In this document: positions 50,266-59,389 of the stretch, piece by piece
Layout of the letters: each line of letters opens with the position of its first letter
Numbering within the stretch: the first letter of the stretch is position 1
Source: Sphingomonas lacusdianchii
Lineage (GTDB): Bacteria > Pseudomonadota > Alphaproteobacteria > Sphingomonadales > Sphingomonadaceae
Direction of reading: 5' to 3'
Assembly: GCF_022664395.1 (NCBI RefSeq)
Contig: NZ_JAKRET010000001.1
Location: forward strand, 248,001 to 312,000
Length of the DNA stretch: 64,000 bases
The notes under the pieces: generated by a model
The model's database searches: none
Told to the model about the DNA's origin: nothing
The model's input: the letters and a program-made list of their open reading frames with translations, nothing else
Position numbers and translations under genes: made by a program

Positions 50266-53037
50266 TCAGAACCGGAACGATGCCCCGGCAAGGAAGCGCC
50301 GGCCATAGCTCTGATAATCGATTACCGCGAGGTCGTACGCCGGATCGACGGTCGCAAAGCGTTCGTCGGTCAGATTCTGCCCCTGCACGAACAGCGACAA
50401 TCCTTCGAGCGTGGTGGCCTTCGGGAATTCATAGCCGATCTGCGCATCGATGATCGTCTCGTCCAGCGCGCGGCGACGCTGGCGATTGCCGCCGAAGCCC
50501 GACAGTTCGCCGACGAAGCTCGACCGGTACCGCGCCGATCCACGCGCGCTGAACCCCCATTTCTCAAAATAGGCAGTGCCGTTGACGACCCACTTCGAAT
50601 AGCCCGGAATGTCTTCGGCGGGCGAGGTCGGGGTCGGCTTGATCTGCGTCTTGGTCCACGAACCGCCGCCGGTCACGCCGAAGCCGTCGAGGAACGATAC
50701 GAAGGTGTTGAGCGGCAGCGTCGCCGCCAGTTCGACACCGTAGATGCTGCCGCCCTCACCGTTGATCGGCACGTCCGATCGACCGAGCGTCGGGGTGCCT
50801 GCCGGGGTACCGGTCGGAGTCGGGAAACCACCGTAATCGAACGGGATCGTCTGATTATACACGAACGACTTCAGGTCCTTGTAGAAACCCTGTGCCGCGA
50901 TGTAGCCGGCGCGTCCGAAATATTTCTCGACCGTCAGATCGAACGAGTTCGATCGGATCGGCCGCAGGAAGGGATTGCCGCCGCCGCCGGTGATGATCTG
51001 TTCCTGCGGATTATAGCCATAGCCCTGCGACACGCGCATATCGTCGAGGCGCGGACGCTGTACCTGCCGCGCAGCACCGGCGCGGATCACCCAGTCGCCC
51101 GGCATACGCAGCGACAGGTTGAGGCTGGGCAGCAAATCCCAGTAATCGGCACCACGGATCGTCGGGACCAGCGTCCCGTTTGCCGCGACCAGACCCGACG
51201 ACTTCTGTTCGGTCGCAACCGCCTGTACGCCGACATTGCCGGTCAGAACCGATGCGCCGATGTCCTGGTTGATGTCCGCCTGGACGTACATGGTCATCAG
51301 GTCCTCGGCGATGCGGAACGCCTTGGCCGGCACGTCAAGGCTGGTATTCGGGTTCAGCTGGTAGACACCACCCGCCAGCAGATCGCGCGGATCGTAGCTG
51401 AGCATCGGACCGAGACCCAGATAATCGAGACTGGTCGGCTCCTGCACATATTGGTCGGGAATGCGCAGCGAGCGCAGCCCGCCACTCAGCGCAAGCAGCG
51501 CCTCGACCGGATCGAGCGACTTGTCGCGATCGGTATAGTTCAGCCCCGCCTTCACCGCGCCGAAGAAGCCGTCCAGCTCCTTCTCAACCTCGAAGCGATA
51601 TTGCGCGATCCGGTCCTGCACCTTGCGGTCGTTATAGTAACCGGCCTGCAGGTTCGATCCGCCCCAGCCGAGCGGATCGGTCAGCAGGATCAGGTTCGGA
51701 TCGGAATAGTTGAGCGTCGGGCTGAAGCGCGTACCCGTTTTGCCGCTGGTGAAAGCGATGGTGTCCTTCGCGCCGACATTCTGGCCGTAGCCGGTACCGG
51801 CATAGCTTTCGAGAATGATCTCCTCACGGTCGGTGCGCGAATAGCTGGCGTCGAGCGTCGCGTTCCAGCCATCGTCGCCGCGCCACGCCATGTTGTAGCC
51901 GAAGGCGTAGAGCTTCGCCTTGCGCTCGAACGCGTCGTTGCGGACGACGCCTTCGACATTGCCGAACGTGCCCGAGGTGATGAAACCGTCGCTGTTCGCG
52001 GTCGTACCGGTCAGCTTGACGCCCTGCGGCTGGGTCGGATCGTTGAACGCCTGTCCATAGCCGAGCGGCAGTTCGATGCCGCGCTTCAGCTGATCGTCGT
52101 TGAAGTCCGAATAGAAGCCGTCGACCGTCACCGTCAGGTTATCGACCGGCTTGTACTGCAGCGTGCCCGACAGGCCGAGCCGCTTTAGCCGGGTCGAGGT
52201 AACATAGGATTTCGATCCGCCGATCACCCCCTGCCCGTTGAAGCCGGCATAGCCCCAGGCGTTGAATTCCTGGATCTGATAGGGTTCGTCGAGATAGTTA
52301 GCCGACAGGGCGATGCCGATCGTGTCGTCGGCAAACTGGTCGATATAGGTGCCGCTGACCCGGTAGCCCTTGTCGCGCGACCCGGCGTTCAGCTTGCCGA
52401 GATCGGCATAGGTGCCGCGCGCGCCGATCGAGATCGCCTGCCGCCCATATTCGAGCGGACGGACGGTGCGCAGGTCGACGGTACCCGACAGGCCCTGTCC
52501 GATCAGATTCGCCTGACCGGTCTTGTAGACCACGACCTGGCTCATGATTTCGGCCGGATACTGGTCATATTCGACGGCGCGGTTGTCGCCGGTCGAGGTC
52601 TGTTCGCGGCCGTTGAGCAGCGTGGTCGAGAAGTCGGGGGCGAAGCCGCGGATCGAGATCGAGTTCGACCGACCCGACACGCGCTGCGACGTCAGACCCG
52701 GCAGGCGCGCGATCGACTCGGCGATCGAGGCGTCGGGCAGCTTGCCGATATCCTCGGCGCTGATCGATTCGACGACCTGATCGCGGTTCTTCTTTTCGGC
52801 GACGGCGTTTTCGAGGCTGGCGCGAAAGCCGGTGACGACGATATCGACGTCTTCGTTCGCGGTGGGATCGGTCGGGTCGGTGCCGTCGGTCTGGGCCGTG
52901 CTCGGCTCCGGGGTGGTCGTCGCCGTCTGTGCGAACGCGCTGCCGGCTCCTGCCAGCGCACCGGCCGCGATCAATGCCGTGATGCTGGCACCGCGCGCCA
53001 GCCGGGCGCACGACCGCGCCTGCGATGAATACCGCAT
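50266..53037 (-). CDS. TonB-dependent receptor of the starch/maltodextrin locus
   Basis: A 923-residue outer-membrane receptor, probably for maltodextrins, like Caulobacter MalA. The signal peptide ends near SAFAQ (about 36). After a Thr/Asp-rich linker and DIVVTGFRASLENAV comes the plug (SAEDIGKLPDASIAESIARL, SIRGFAPDFSTTLLNGREQ, then VVYKTGQANLIGQGLSGTVD). The barrel ends in GRRFLAGASFRF. GGGGAGG precedes the ATG. It heads the minus-strand starch operon and diverges from a LacI regulator over 199 bases. Ligand assignment is by context. Confidence 0.93.
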   Translation of the reverse strand: MRYSSQARSCARLARGASITALIAAGALAGAGSAFAQTATTTPEPSTAQTDGTDPTDPTANEDVDIVVTGFRASLENAVAEKKNRDQVVESISAEDIGKLPDASIAESIARLPGLTSQRVSGRSNSISIRGFAPDFSTTLLNGREQTSTGDNRAVEYDQYPAEIMSQVVVYKTGQANLIGQGLSGTVDLRTVRPLEYGRQAISIGARGTYADLGKLNAGSRDKGYRVSGTYIDQFADDTIGIALSANYLDEPYQIQEFNAWGYAGFNGQGVIGGSKSYVTSTRLKRLGLSGTLQYKPVDNLTVTVDGFYSDFNDDQLKRGIELPLGYGQAFNDPTQPQGVKLTGTTANSDGFITSGTFGNVEGVVRNDAFERKAKLYAFGYNMAWRGDDGWNATLDASYSRTDREEIILESYAGTGYGQNVGAKDTIAFTSGKTGTRFSPTLNYSDPNLILLTDPLGWGGSNLQAGYYNDRKVQDRIAQYRFEVEKELDGFFGAVKAGLNYTDRDKSLDPVEALLALSGGLRSLRIPDQYVQEPTSLDYLGLGPMLSYDPRDLLAGGVYQLNPNTSLDVPAKAFRIAEDLMTMYVQADINQDIGASVLTGNVGVQAVATEQKSSGLVAANGTLVPTIRGADYWDLLPSLNLSLRMPGDWVIRAGAARQVQRPRLDDMRVSQGYGYNPQEQIITGGGGNPFLRPIRSNSFDLTVEKYFGRAGYIAAQGFYKDLKSFVYNQTIPFDYGGFPTPTGTPAGTPTLGRSDVPINGEGGSIYGVELAATLPLNTFVSFLDGFGVTGGGSWTKTQIKPTPTSPAEDIPGYSKWVVNGTAYFEKWGFSARGSARYRSSFVGELSGFGGNRQRRRALDETIIDAQIGYEFPKATTLEGLSLFVQGQNLTDERFATVDPAYDLAVIDYQSYGRRFLAGASFRF

Positions 53038-53136
53038 TTCCCAAACCTCCCCAGAAATGATTGATTCCCCGGTTCTTTCGCCCGGTTCGTCCGTACCCTC
53101 CTATTGAAACCATCCGGGCCGGTTGAGAAGCGGACA

Positions 53137-53147
53137 GCATACGTATT
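53137..53147. promoter_or_regulatory. GCATACGTATT motif between TonB receptor and LacI gene
   Basis: Identical to the motif upstream of glgP (32363-32373). It lies about 100 bases from each divergent start, near the middle of the promoter region. It is a candidate operator for the adjacent LacI protein. Confidence 0.45.
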
Positions 53148-53236
53148 CAGTCGGTGCTTGCCGGTGACCGATGGCGGGCGCTACACCGGTCGTTCACGGA
53201 TACGGATCAGGCCAAGGCGGCCATAAAGGACCAGGC

Positions 53237-54259
53237 ATGGCGTCGGGCGACAAGCCGACCTCCTTCGATATCGCGGCGCTGGCCGGCGTGTCGCAACCGA
53301 CCGTCAGCCGGGCGCTCCGCGGCGACCGCACGGTCAGCGCCGCCACGCGCCTGCGGATCGAGGCGATCGCCGCGCAACTGAATTACAAGGTCGACAAGAA
53401 CGCCTCCGCGCTCCGCCGGGGCAGCACCTCGACGCTGGCGCTGCTGTTCTTCGAAGACCCCGCGCCCGACGGTTCGCGGATCAATCCGTTCTTCCTGTCG
53501 ATGCTGGGGTCGATCCTGCACACGTGCGGCGCGCGCGGCTATGACCTGCTGACCTCGTTCCAGCAGCTCTCCGCCGACTGGCATGTCGATTACGAGGACA
53601 GCCGCAAGGCCGACGGACTGATCCTGCTCGGCTATGGCGATTTCGACGCCTATTCGCGGCGGCTCGACCAGCTGGTGGCGCAGGGGACGCATTTCGTCCG
53701 CTGGGGATCGCCCGATCCGGCGCATCCGGGCACCGTCATCGGCTGCGACAATTTCGCGGGCGGCCATGATGCCGGGCGCCACCTGATCGAACGCGGGCGG
53801 CGCGCGATCGCGTTTCTCGGTGATGCGTCGAGCCAATATCCCGAATCGCGCGACCGGTATCGCGGGCTGTCGGCCGCATTGCAGGCGAACGGGCTGCCGG
53901 TCGATCCGGGATTGCAGGTCGATGCGCTCTCCAGCGAGGCTTCAGGATACGACGCTGCCAGCCGACTCATCGCGCGCGGCATCGAATTCGACGCGATTTT
54001 CGCGGCGTCGGACATGATCGCACTGGGCGCGGTGCGTGCGCTGGTCGAGGCGGGGCGGAGCGTGCCCGACGACGTCGCGCTGGTCGGGTTCGACGATATT
54101 CCCGCCGCCTCGCTGGCGCAGCCGCCGCTCACCACCATCCGACAGGATTATGCGCGGGCGGGCGAGTTGCTGGTCGACATGCTGATCCGCCGGATCGACC
54201 GGCGGGAAACCGCGCCGACACTGTTGCCCCCCGAACTGGTCGTCCGGAAATCAAGCTGA
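53237..54259 (+). CDS. LacI-family regulator of the starch locus
   Basis: A 340-residue LacI/GalR repressor. The helix-turn-helix is FDIAALAGVSQPTVSRALRG (about 10-29), followed by the hinge NYKVDKNASALRRG. The periplasmic-binding-protein-like sensor domain contains VIGCDNFAGGHDAGRHLIERG and LVGFDDIPAASLAQPPLTTI. ATG 53237 follows AAAGGA and places the DNA-binding domain at the N-terminus. Divergent from the TonB receptor operon, it probably represses uptake genes in the absence of maltodextrin. The effector is inferred. Confidence 0.9.
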   Translation: MASGDKPTSFDIAALAGVSQPTVSRALRGDRTVSAATRLRIEAIAAQLNYKVDKNASALRRGSTSTLALLFFEDPAPDGSRINPFFLSMLGSILHTCGARGYDLLTSFQQLSADWHVDYEDSRKADGLILLGYGDFDAYSRRLDQLVAQGTHFVRWGSPDPAHPGTVIGCDNFAGGHDAGRHLIERGRRAIAFLGDASSQYPESRDRYRGLSAALQANGLPVDPGLQVDALSSEASGYDAASRLIARGIEFDAIFAASDMIALGAVRALVEAGRSVPDDVALVGFDDIPAASLAQPPLTTIRQDYARAGELLVDMLIRRIDRRETAPTLLPPELVVRKSS

Positions 54260-54300
54260 GCCTCTTGCGTTAGATGATATAAAGTCACATCTGCGCAACC

Positions 54301-54672
54301 ATGCAACGTACCACCCTTCTCGACGGCGCCGCGATCGGTGCGTCGCTGCTCTGCCTGATCCATTGCATCGGGCTGCCGATCCTGTTCGCACTGCTGCCCG
54401 CATTGGCGAGCATCGGTCTGCCGTCGTCGGAATGGCTGCATCTGCTGCTGTTGCTGACCGCGATACCGGTCAGCGCGCTGGCGCTGGTCGGCGGATGGCG
54501 CGCGCATGGCCGGGTCGTGCCGATGCTGCTCGGCGCGCTGGGACTGGCTGGACTGGCGGCGGGGCTGGCGTTCGACAGCGTGCCCGGCGCGGAAACCGCG
54601 CTGACCGTCGCCGGCAGCCTCGCGCTCGCCATGGCGCATATCGGCAACTGGCGACGGTTGCAGACCGCCTGA
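54301..54672 (+). CDS. MerC-domain small membrane protein
   Basis: A 123-residue protein with four predicted membrane helices. LLCLIHCIGLPILF near residues 16-29 carries the CxxHC motif of MerC-type mercury transporters. Stand-alone MerC-domain proteins are common in alphaproteobacteria without a mercury operon, and no merR, merA or merT gene is near, so a role in mercury uptake is unproven. It ends 5 bases from the xylC stop. No clear ribosome site precedes the ATG. Confidence 0.75.
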   Translation: MQRTTLLDGAAIGASLLCLIHCIGLPILFALLPALASIGLPSSEWLHLLLLLTAIPVSALALVGGWRAHGRVVPMLLGALGLAGLAAGLAFDSVPGAETALTVAGSLALAMAHIGNWRRLQTA

Positions 54673-54677
54673 CGCGA

Positions 54678-55568
54678 TCAGATGCCGATCGAGACTTCCG
54701 GTCCGGCCACGCCCGGCACGTCGACCTCGAACCGGAACAGATTGCCCGCCAGCGGTTGCGCCGCGGCCTGATCGGCATCGTGATGCTTGTTCGCGGTGGT
54801 CGCGAACACCGTCTTGCGGTCGGGGCCGCCGAACGCGATCTTGGTGATCGCATCGACCGGCATCTTGATCGTCTCCAGCAACTCGCCCTTTGGCGAATAG
54901 CGGCGAATGCCCCAGCCGGCATAAAGGCTGATCCACACGCAACCCTCGGCATCTACCGCCGGGCCATCGGGAAAGCCCTCAGCATTCGGGATCGTCACGA
55001 ACAGCCGCCGGTCGGTCAGCGATCCGTCGGCAGCGATGGTGCAGGCATAGATATGCCCGCCCAGCGTATCGACATGGTACAGCGTCCTGCCATCGGGGCT
55101 GACCGCCGGTCCGTTGGTGATCGCGACCTGCGGGCTCGACGCGATGGCCGTGCCATCGGCGGCAAGGCGATAGATCGCGCCGGTCGCCGCGCGCTCGCCA
55201 TCGTCCATCGTCCCGAACCATAGCTGGCCGTTCGGCGCGACGGTCGCGTCGTTCAGCCGGTTGCCGGGCAGATTGGGCTCCGGATCGACCAGCAGCGTGA
55301 ACGCGCCGGTCGTCGGGTCGAAGCGGTGCAACCCGGTTTGCAGCCCGGCAATGAATTTGCCATCGGCCGAGGGCAGCACGAAACCGCACTGGCCGGGCGC
55401 GGCCCAGCTGCGCCGCTCGCCGCTCGCCGGGTCGTAGCGGTGAATGCGCGGCGTCTTGATACAGACGAACCACAGCGCGTTGTCGCGGTCGACCCAGTTG
55501 GGCCCCTCCAGCAACGGCGCCGACAGGTCCCAGACGCTGACCGGTTCGGACTTCTGTACCTTCGTCAT
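54678..55568 (-). CDS. xylC: D-xylono-1,4-lactone lactonase (SMP-30 family)
   Basis: A 296-residue six-bladed SMP-30/gluconolactonase-family enzyme opening xylonolactone to xylonate. Metal-binding positions are seen at LLEGPNWVD (Glu), NRLNDATVAPNGQLWFGTMD (Asn) and the late FPDGPAVDAEG (Asp). The ATG at 55568 begins one base after the xylB stop (TAGG ATG), and it ends the operon. Resemblance to Caulobacter XylC (recalled) and position next to xylB support the call; other pentono- or aldonolactones are possible substrates. Confidence 0.88.
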   Translation of the reverse strand: MTKVQKSEPVSVWDLSAPLLEGPNWVDRDNALWFVCIKTPRIHRYDPASGERRSWAAPGQCGFVLPSADGKFIAGLQTGLHRFDPTTGAFTLLVDPEPNLPGNRLNDATVAPNGQLWFGTMDDGERAATGAIYRLAADGTAIASSPQVAITNGPAVSPDGRTLYHVDTLGGHIYACTIAADGSLTDRRLFVTIPNAEGFPDGPAVDAEGCVWISLYAGWGIRRYSPKGELLETIKMPVDAITKIAFGGPDRKTVFATTANKHHDADQAAAQPLAGNLFRFEVDVPGVAGPEVSIGI

Positions 55569-55569
55569 C

Positions 55570-56364
55570 CTATCGCCACCCTGCATCCACGAAGAAGCTG
55601 TGCCCGGTTACCAGCCGCGCATCGTCGGAGGCAAGGAACAGGATCATCGCGGCGATGTCGCCTGCGACCAACCGTCCGTTCAGACACTGCGCCTTCACGA
55701 TCTCCGCCTCGCCCTCGGGCGTGTACCATTTCAGCTGGCGCGGGGTCCGGACATTGCCGGGAATGACGCAGACCGAGCGGATGCCGTCGCCGCCCAGTTC
55801 GCGCGCGAAGCTGCGGGTCAGCCCCTCGATCGCCGCCTTCGCGGTCTGGTAGAGGGTCAGTTCTTCCAGCGCGAGGTGCCAGCTGATCGACCCCATATTG
55901 ACGATCACGCCCTTGCCCTTGGCCTTCATGCCCGGGATCACCGCCTGCGCCGCGAAGAACAGGTGGCGCAGATTCACGCCCATCCGGTTGTCCCAATAGG
56001 CTTCGTCGACCTGCTCGATCGAATGCCGGTCGTCGCTGGCGGCATTGTTGACCAACACGTCAAACTCGCCACCCTCCGCAATCGCCTGTTCGATCGCGGC
56101 CTTCAATGCGGCGATATCGGTCAGGTCGACGCGCTGGAACGACGGGGTCGGGCCGACGCCGGCCAGTTCCTCGATCAGCTTGAGCGAATCGGCTTCGGCG
56201 ATGTCGAAGAAGGTGACGTGCGCGCCCTGCCGGACGAATCCTTCGACCACGCCCGCGCCGATCCCCGACCCGCCGCCGGTGATGAGCACGCGCTTGCCGG
56301 CGAGCGAGGGATAGGAAGCGCGGGCTTCGGGGGCGATTGGGTAGGCGAAATCGTCAGGCGACAT
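55570..56364 (-). CDS. xylB: D-xylose 1-dehydrogenase (SDR)
   Basis: A 264-residue short-chain dehydrogenase oxidising D-xylose to xylonolactone with NAD. The cofactor motif is ITGGGSGIGAG. GSISWHLALEELTLYQTAKA holds the catalytic Ser, Tyr and Lys; the long signature VIPGNVRTPRQLKWYTPEGE is typical of Caulobacter-type xylose dehydrogenases and absent from most SDRs. An N-terminal extension of about 17 residues precedes the fold. It follows xylX by 23 bases. L-arabinose is also oxidised by some relatives. Confidence 0.9.
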   Translation of the reverse strand: MSPDDFAYPIAPEARASYPSLAGKRVLITGGGSGIGAGVVEGFVRQGAHVTFFDIAEADSLKLIEELAGVGPTPSFQRVDLTDIAALKAAIEQAIAEGGEFDVLVNNAASDDRHSIEQVDEAYWDNRMGVNLRHLFFAAQAVIPGMKAKGKGVIVNMGSISWHLALEELTLYQTAKAAIEGLTRSFARELGGDGIRSVCVIPGNVRTPRQLKWYTPEGEAEIVKAQCLNGRLVAGDIAAMILFLASDDARLVTGHSFFVDAGWR

Positions 56365-56387
56365 GGAAGATATCCAGCAAAGAGGTG

Positions 56388-57527
56388 TCAGGCGGCGATC
56401 AGGCCGCGGCGCGCGAGGTTGCGCATCAGGTCGCGAATGCCGAAACCCCATGGGTCGGCAGCCTTGGAGGTGGTGACGGTGTTCGCCAGTTCGCCGAGCG
56501 ACGGGGTCGAGATACGCACTACATCCCCCGGCTTGTGGGTAAAGCCGCGGCCCGGCTCGTCACGATCCTGCACCGGTGCGAACAACGTGCCGAGGAACAG
56601 GACGAAGCCGTCGGGATATTGATGCTCCGACAGCGCCTGCCGCACCAGATCCTCCGGATCGCGGCTGATTTCGCGCATCGTGCTGGTACCGGTCAGGACA
56701 TAGCCTTCGGGACCGTCGATGCGCAGGTCGACGACCGCGTCGCGGACCGTGTCCATGGTGAAGTCGCCGTCGAACAGGCGGATGAACGGGCCGATGCCGG
56801 TCGAGGCGTTGTTATCCTTCGCCTTGCCGAGCAACAGTGCCGAGCGCCCTTCGAAATCGCGCAGATTGACGTCGTTGCCGAGCGTCGCGCCGACAACCTT
56901 GCCGTCGCTGGTGGCGACGACGACGATTTCCGGCTCGGGATTGTTCCACGACGAGTCCGAGCGGATGCCGACATCGGCGCCCCAGCCCACGGTCGACAGC
57001 ACCGGCGCCTTGGTAAACACCTCCGCATCGGGGCCGATCGCGACCTCCAGATATTGCGACCACATGCCCGCCTCGATCAGCGCGGCCTTCAGTTCGGCGG
57101 CCTCGCTCGATCCCGGCTTCACCGACCGGATGCCGCCGCCGATGCGCGCTTCCAGATCGCCGCGAATGCCCTGCGCCGCATCGGCATCGCCGCGCGCGCG
57201 TTCCTCGATCACCCGCTCCAGCGCCGAGACGGCGAAGGTCACGCCCGCCGCCTTCACGCATTGCAGGTCGATCGGCGACAGGATCGGCGGATGTTCGCCC
57301 GCCGCATCGGCAAGCGCGGCGGTGTCGCACACCACCGGACCGTCGAGCGAGGCGATATCGCTCCGCTCCAGCAGGTCGGCGACGGTCGCGGCATGGGCCG
57401 ACACGTCGATGACCTTGCCCCCCTTCACCACCACCGGCGTCGGGCCATCGGCCAGTTGCATCCGCCCGACCAGCAGCGCCTTGTCATGATCCACCGGCAG
57501 CATCCGCGCGGCATGTTCGCTTTTCAT
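56388..57527 (-). CDS. xylX: 2-keto-3-deoxy-D-xylonate dehydratase (FAH family)
   Basis: A 379-residue fumarylacetoacetate-hydrolase-fold dehydratase converting 2-keto-3-deoxyxylonate to alpha-ketoglutarate semialdehyde. The family core is PEPEIVVVATSDGKVVGATL, GNDVNLRDFEGRSALLLGKA and YVLTGTSTMREISRDPEDLV. The ATG at 57527 is preceded by GAGGAAA, which overlaps the xylD stop. Its presence commits the pathway to the Weimberg rather than the aldolase (Dahms) branch. Length agrees with Caulobacter XylX. Confidence 0.9.
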   Translation of the reverse strand: MKSEHAARMLPVDHDKALLVGRMQLADGPTPVVVKGGKVIDVSAHAATVADLLERSDIASLDGPVVCDTAALADAAGEHPPILSPIDLQCVKAAGVTFAVSALERVIEERARGDADAAQGIRGDLEARIGGGIRSVKPGSSEAAELKAALIEAGMWSQYLEVAIGPDAEVFTKAPVLSTVGWGADVGIRSDSSWNNPEPEIVVVATSDGKVVGATLGNDVNLRDFEGRSALLLGKAKDNNASTGIGPFIRLFDGDFTMDTVRDAVVDLRIDGPEGYVLTGTSTMREISRDPEDLVRQALSEHQYPDGFVLFLGTLFAPVQDRDEPGRGFTHKPGDVVRISTPSLGELANTVTTSKAADPWGFGIRDLMRNLARRGLIAA

Positions 57528-57537
57528 GTCCGTTTCC

Positions 57538-59319
57538 TCAGTGATTGTGGCGCGGCGTCGTTTCCGACGTCCGGCGATATTTGAGTGCAAGGTCGAGCAC
57601 GCCGCCATCGCCGAGCTGGCCGACCTTCTCGCGGTAGATTTCCTCCCACGGCGTCTGGCTGGCCGGGACCGGCGGAATGCCCTCACCCTTGCGCCGCGCG
57701 ATCTCGGCATCGTCGACCAGCATGTCGCAGCGACCATGGTTCAGGTCGATGCGGATCGTGTCGCCGGTACGCAGCCATGCTAGGCCGCCGCCGACCGCGC
57801 TTTCGGGCGAGGCGTTCAGGATCGACGGGCTGTCCGACGTTCCCGACTGCCGCCCGTCACCGATCGTCGGCAGGCTCTGGATACCGCGCTGGAGCAGGGC
57901 GGCGGGCGGCTGCATGTTGGTGACCTCGGCCGATCCGGGCCAGCCGATCACGCCCGCGCCACGGATGACGAGGATGCAATTCTCGTCGATCTCGAGCGCC
58001 GGATCGTCGATGCGATGATGGTAATCGTCCGATCCGTCGAACACGATCGCCCGCCCCTCGAAGCAGCCTTCGTTGCCCGGCTGCGACAGATAGCGTGCGC
58101 GGAAATCGGGACCGATGACGCTGGTCTTCATGATCGCGACGTCGAACAGATTGCCCGACAGGACGAGGAAACCCGCCTGTTCCTTGAGCGGTTGATCGTA
58201 GGGCCGGATGACCTCGCGATCGGTAGCGACGCGGTTGGCGACGTTCTCGCCGAGCGTCCGGCCGGTGACCGTCGCGACATTGCCGTCGACCTTGCCCACC
58301 GCGATCAGTTCGCTGAGCACCGCCGGCACACCGCCGGCGCGGTGGAAGCGTTCGCCGAGGAAGCGTCCGGCGGGCTGCACGTCGACCAGCAGCGGCAGGT
58401 CATAGCCATAGTCCATCCAGTCGGACGGCTTGAGCTCGATATCGGCATGGCGCGCCATGGCGTGGAGGTGCGGATGCGCGTTCGACGATCCGCCAATCGC
58501 GGTGATGAGCGCGATCGCGTTCAGGAACGACTGGCGCGTCAGGATCTTGGACGGGCGCAGATCGTCATAGGACATGTCGACGATGCGGCGGCCGGTTTCA
58601 TAGGCGATCTGCCCACGCTCGCGATAGGGCGCCGGGATCGCCGCGCAACCGGGCAGCGACATGCCCAGCCCTTCGGCGATGGCGTTCATCGTCGAGGCAG
58701 TGCCCATGGTGTTGCAATGACCGGCGGACGGCGCCGAAGCGGTCGCGGCTTCGAGGAACTCTTCCTCGGTGATCTCGCCCGCCGCCAGCTTGCGGCGCGA
58801 GCGCCAGATGACCGTGCCCGAGCCGACCAGATCGCCGTCATGCCAGCCGTCGAGCATCGGCCCGCCCGACAGGACGATCGCGGGGATATCGACCGTCGAC
58901 GCCGCCATGATCGCCGAGGGCGTCGTCTTGTCGCAGCCGGTGGTCAGCACCACCGCGTCGATCGGATAGCCGTTCAGAATCTCGACCAGCCCGAGATAGG
59001 CGAGGTTGCGGTCGATCGCGGCGGTCGGGCGGCGGCAATTCTCGAAGATCGGATGGGTCGGGAATTCCATCGGAATGCCGCCCGCCGCCTCGATCCCCGC
59101 CTTCACGCGCTTGACCGTCTCCAGGTGGATGCGGTTGCATGGCGTCAGGTCCGATCCCGACTGGGCGATGCCGATGATCGGCCGCCCGCTGGTCAGTTCC
59201 TTCGGCGTGATGCCGTAGTTCATGAACCGTTCGAGATACAGCGCGGCCATGTCGAGGCGGCCGGGCGCGGCGAACCATTCGCGCGATCGGAACGGACGGG
59301 CGGGGGTACGGGTCATCAT
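57538..59319 (-). CDS. xylD: D-xylonate dehydratase (IlvD/Edd family)
   Basis: A 593-residue iron-sulfur dehydratase removing water from D-xylonate. Cysteine ligands of the cluster appear in TTGCDKTTPSAIMAA and SAGHCNTMGTASTMNA, with an N-terminal Cys in SDLTPCNRIH. LITAIGGSSNAHPHLHAMAR and the C-terminal GQSGTSDSPS-type block are as in pentonate dehydratases. It lies downstream of the transporter, separated by a strong hairpin. ATG 59319 and 59316 are both possible, with only weak ribosome sites. Confidence 0.92.
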   Translation of the reverse strand: MMTRTPARPFRSREWFAAPGRLDMAALYLERFMNYGITPKELTSGRPIIGIAQSGSDLTPCNRIHLETVKRVKAGIEAAGGIPMEFPTHPIFENCRRPTAAIDRNLAYLGLVEILNGYPIDAVVLTTGCDKTTPSAIMAASTVDIPAIVLSGGPMLDGWHDGDLVGSGTVIWRSRRKLAAGEITEEEFLEAATASAPSAGHCNTMGTASTMNAIAEGLGMSLPGCAAIPAPYRERGQIAYETGRRIVDMSYDDLRPSKILTRQSFLNAIALITAIGGSSNAHPHLHAMARHADIELKPSDWMDYGYDLPLLVDVQPAGRFLGERFHRAGGVPAVLSELIAVGKVDGNVATVTGRTLGENVANRVATDREVIRPYDQPLKEQAGFLVLSGNLFDVAIMKTSVIGPDFRARYLSQPGNEGCFEGRAIVFDGSDDYHHRIDDPALEIDENCILVIRGAGVIGWPGSAEVTNMQPPAALLQRGIQSLPTIGDGRQSGTSDSPSILNASPESAVGGGLAWLRTGDTIRIDLNHGRCDMLVDDAEIARRKGEGIPPVPASQTPWEEIYREKVGQLGDGGVLDLALKYRRTSETTPRHNH

Positions 59320-59335
59320 GGCTACTCGGTCGAAA

Positions 59336-59356
59336 GGCCCCGCGAAACGCGGGGCC
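59336..59356 (-). terminator. Intra-operon hairpin between transporter and xylD
   Basis: A perfect 9-bp GC stem (GGCCCCGCG/CGCGGGGCC, 3-nt loop) lies in the 70-base gap. On the minus strand it is followed by TTTCG, so it could partly terminate or protect the transporter mRNA and set different levels for transporter and enzymes. Confidence 0.6.
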
Positions 59357-59389
59357 GAAGGTGGCGAAGGTTACACGTAACGCAGATTC

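Noticed and set aside
49870..52188. Open frame of 772 codons opposite the halogenase and second TonB receptor
   Set aside because: Spans two well-supported genes on the other strand and has no domain or ribosome site.
54301..54672. A mercury-resistance operon
   Set aside because: Only a MerC-like gene is present. No merR, merA, merT or merP lies nearby.
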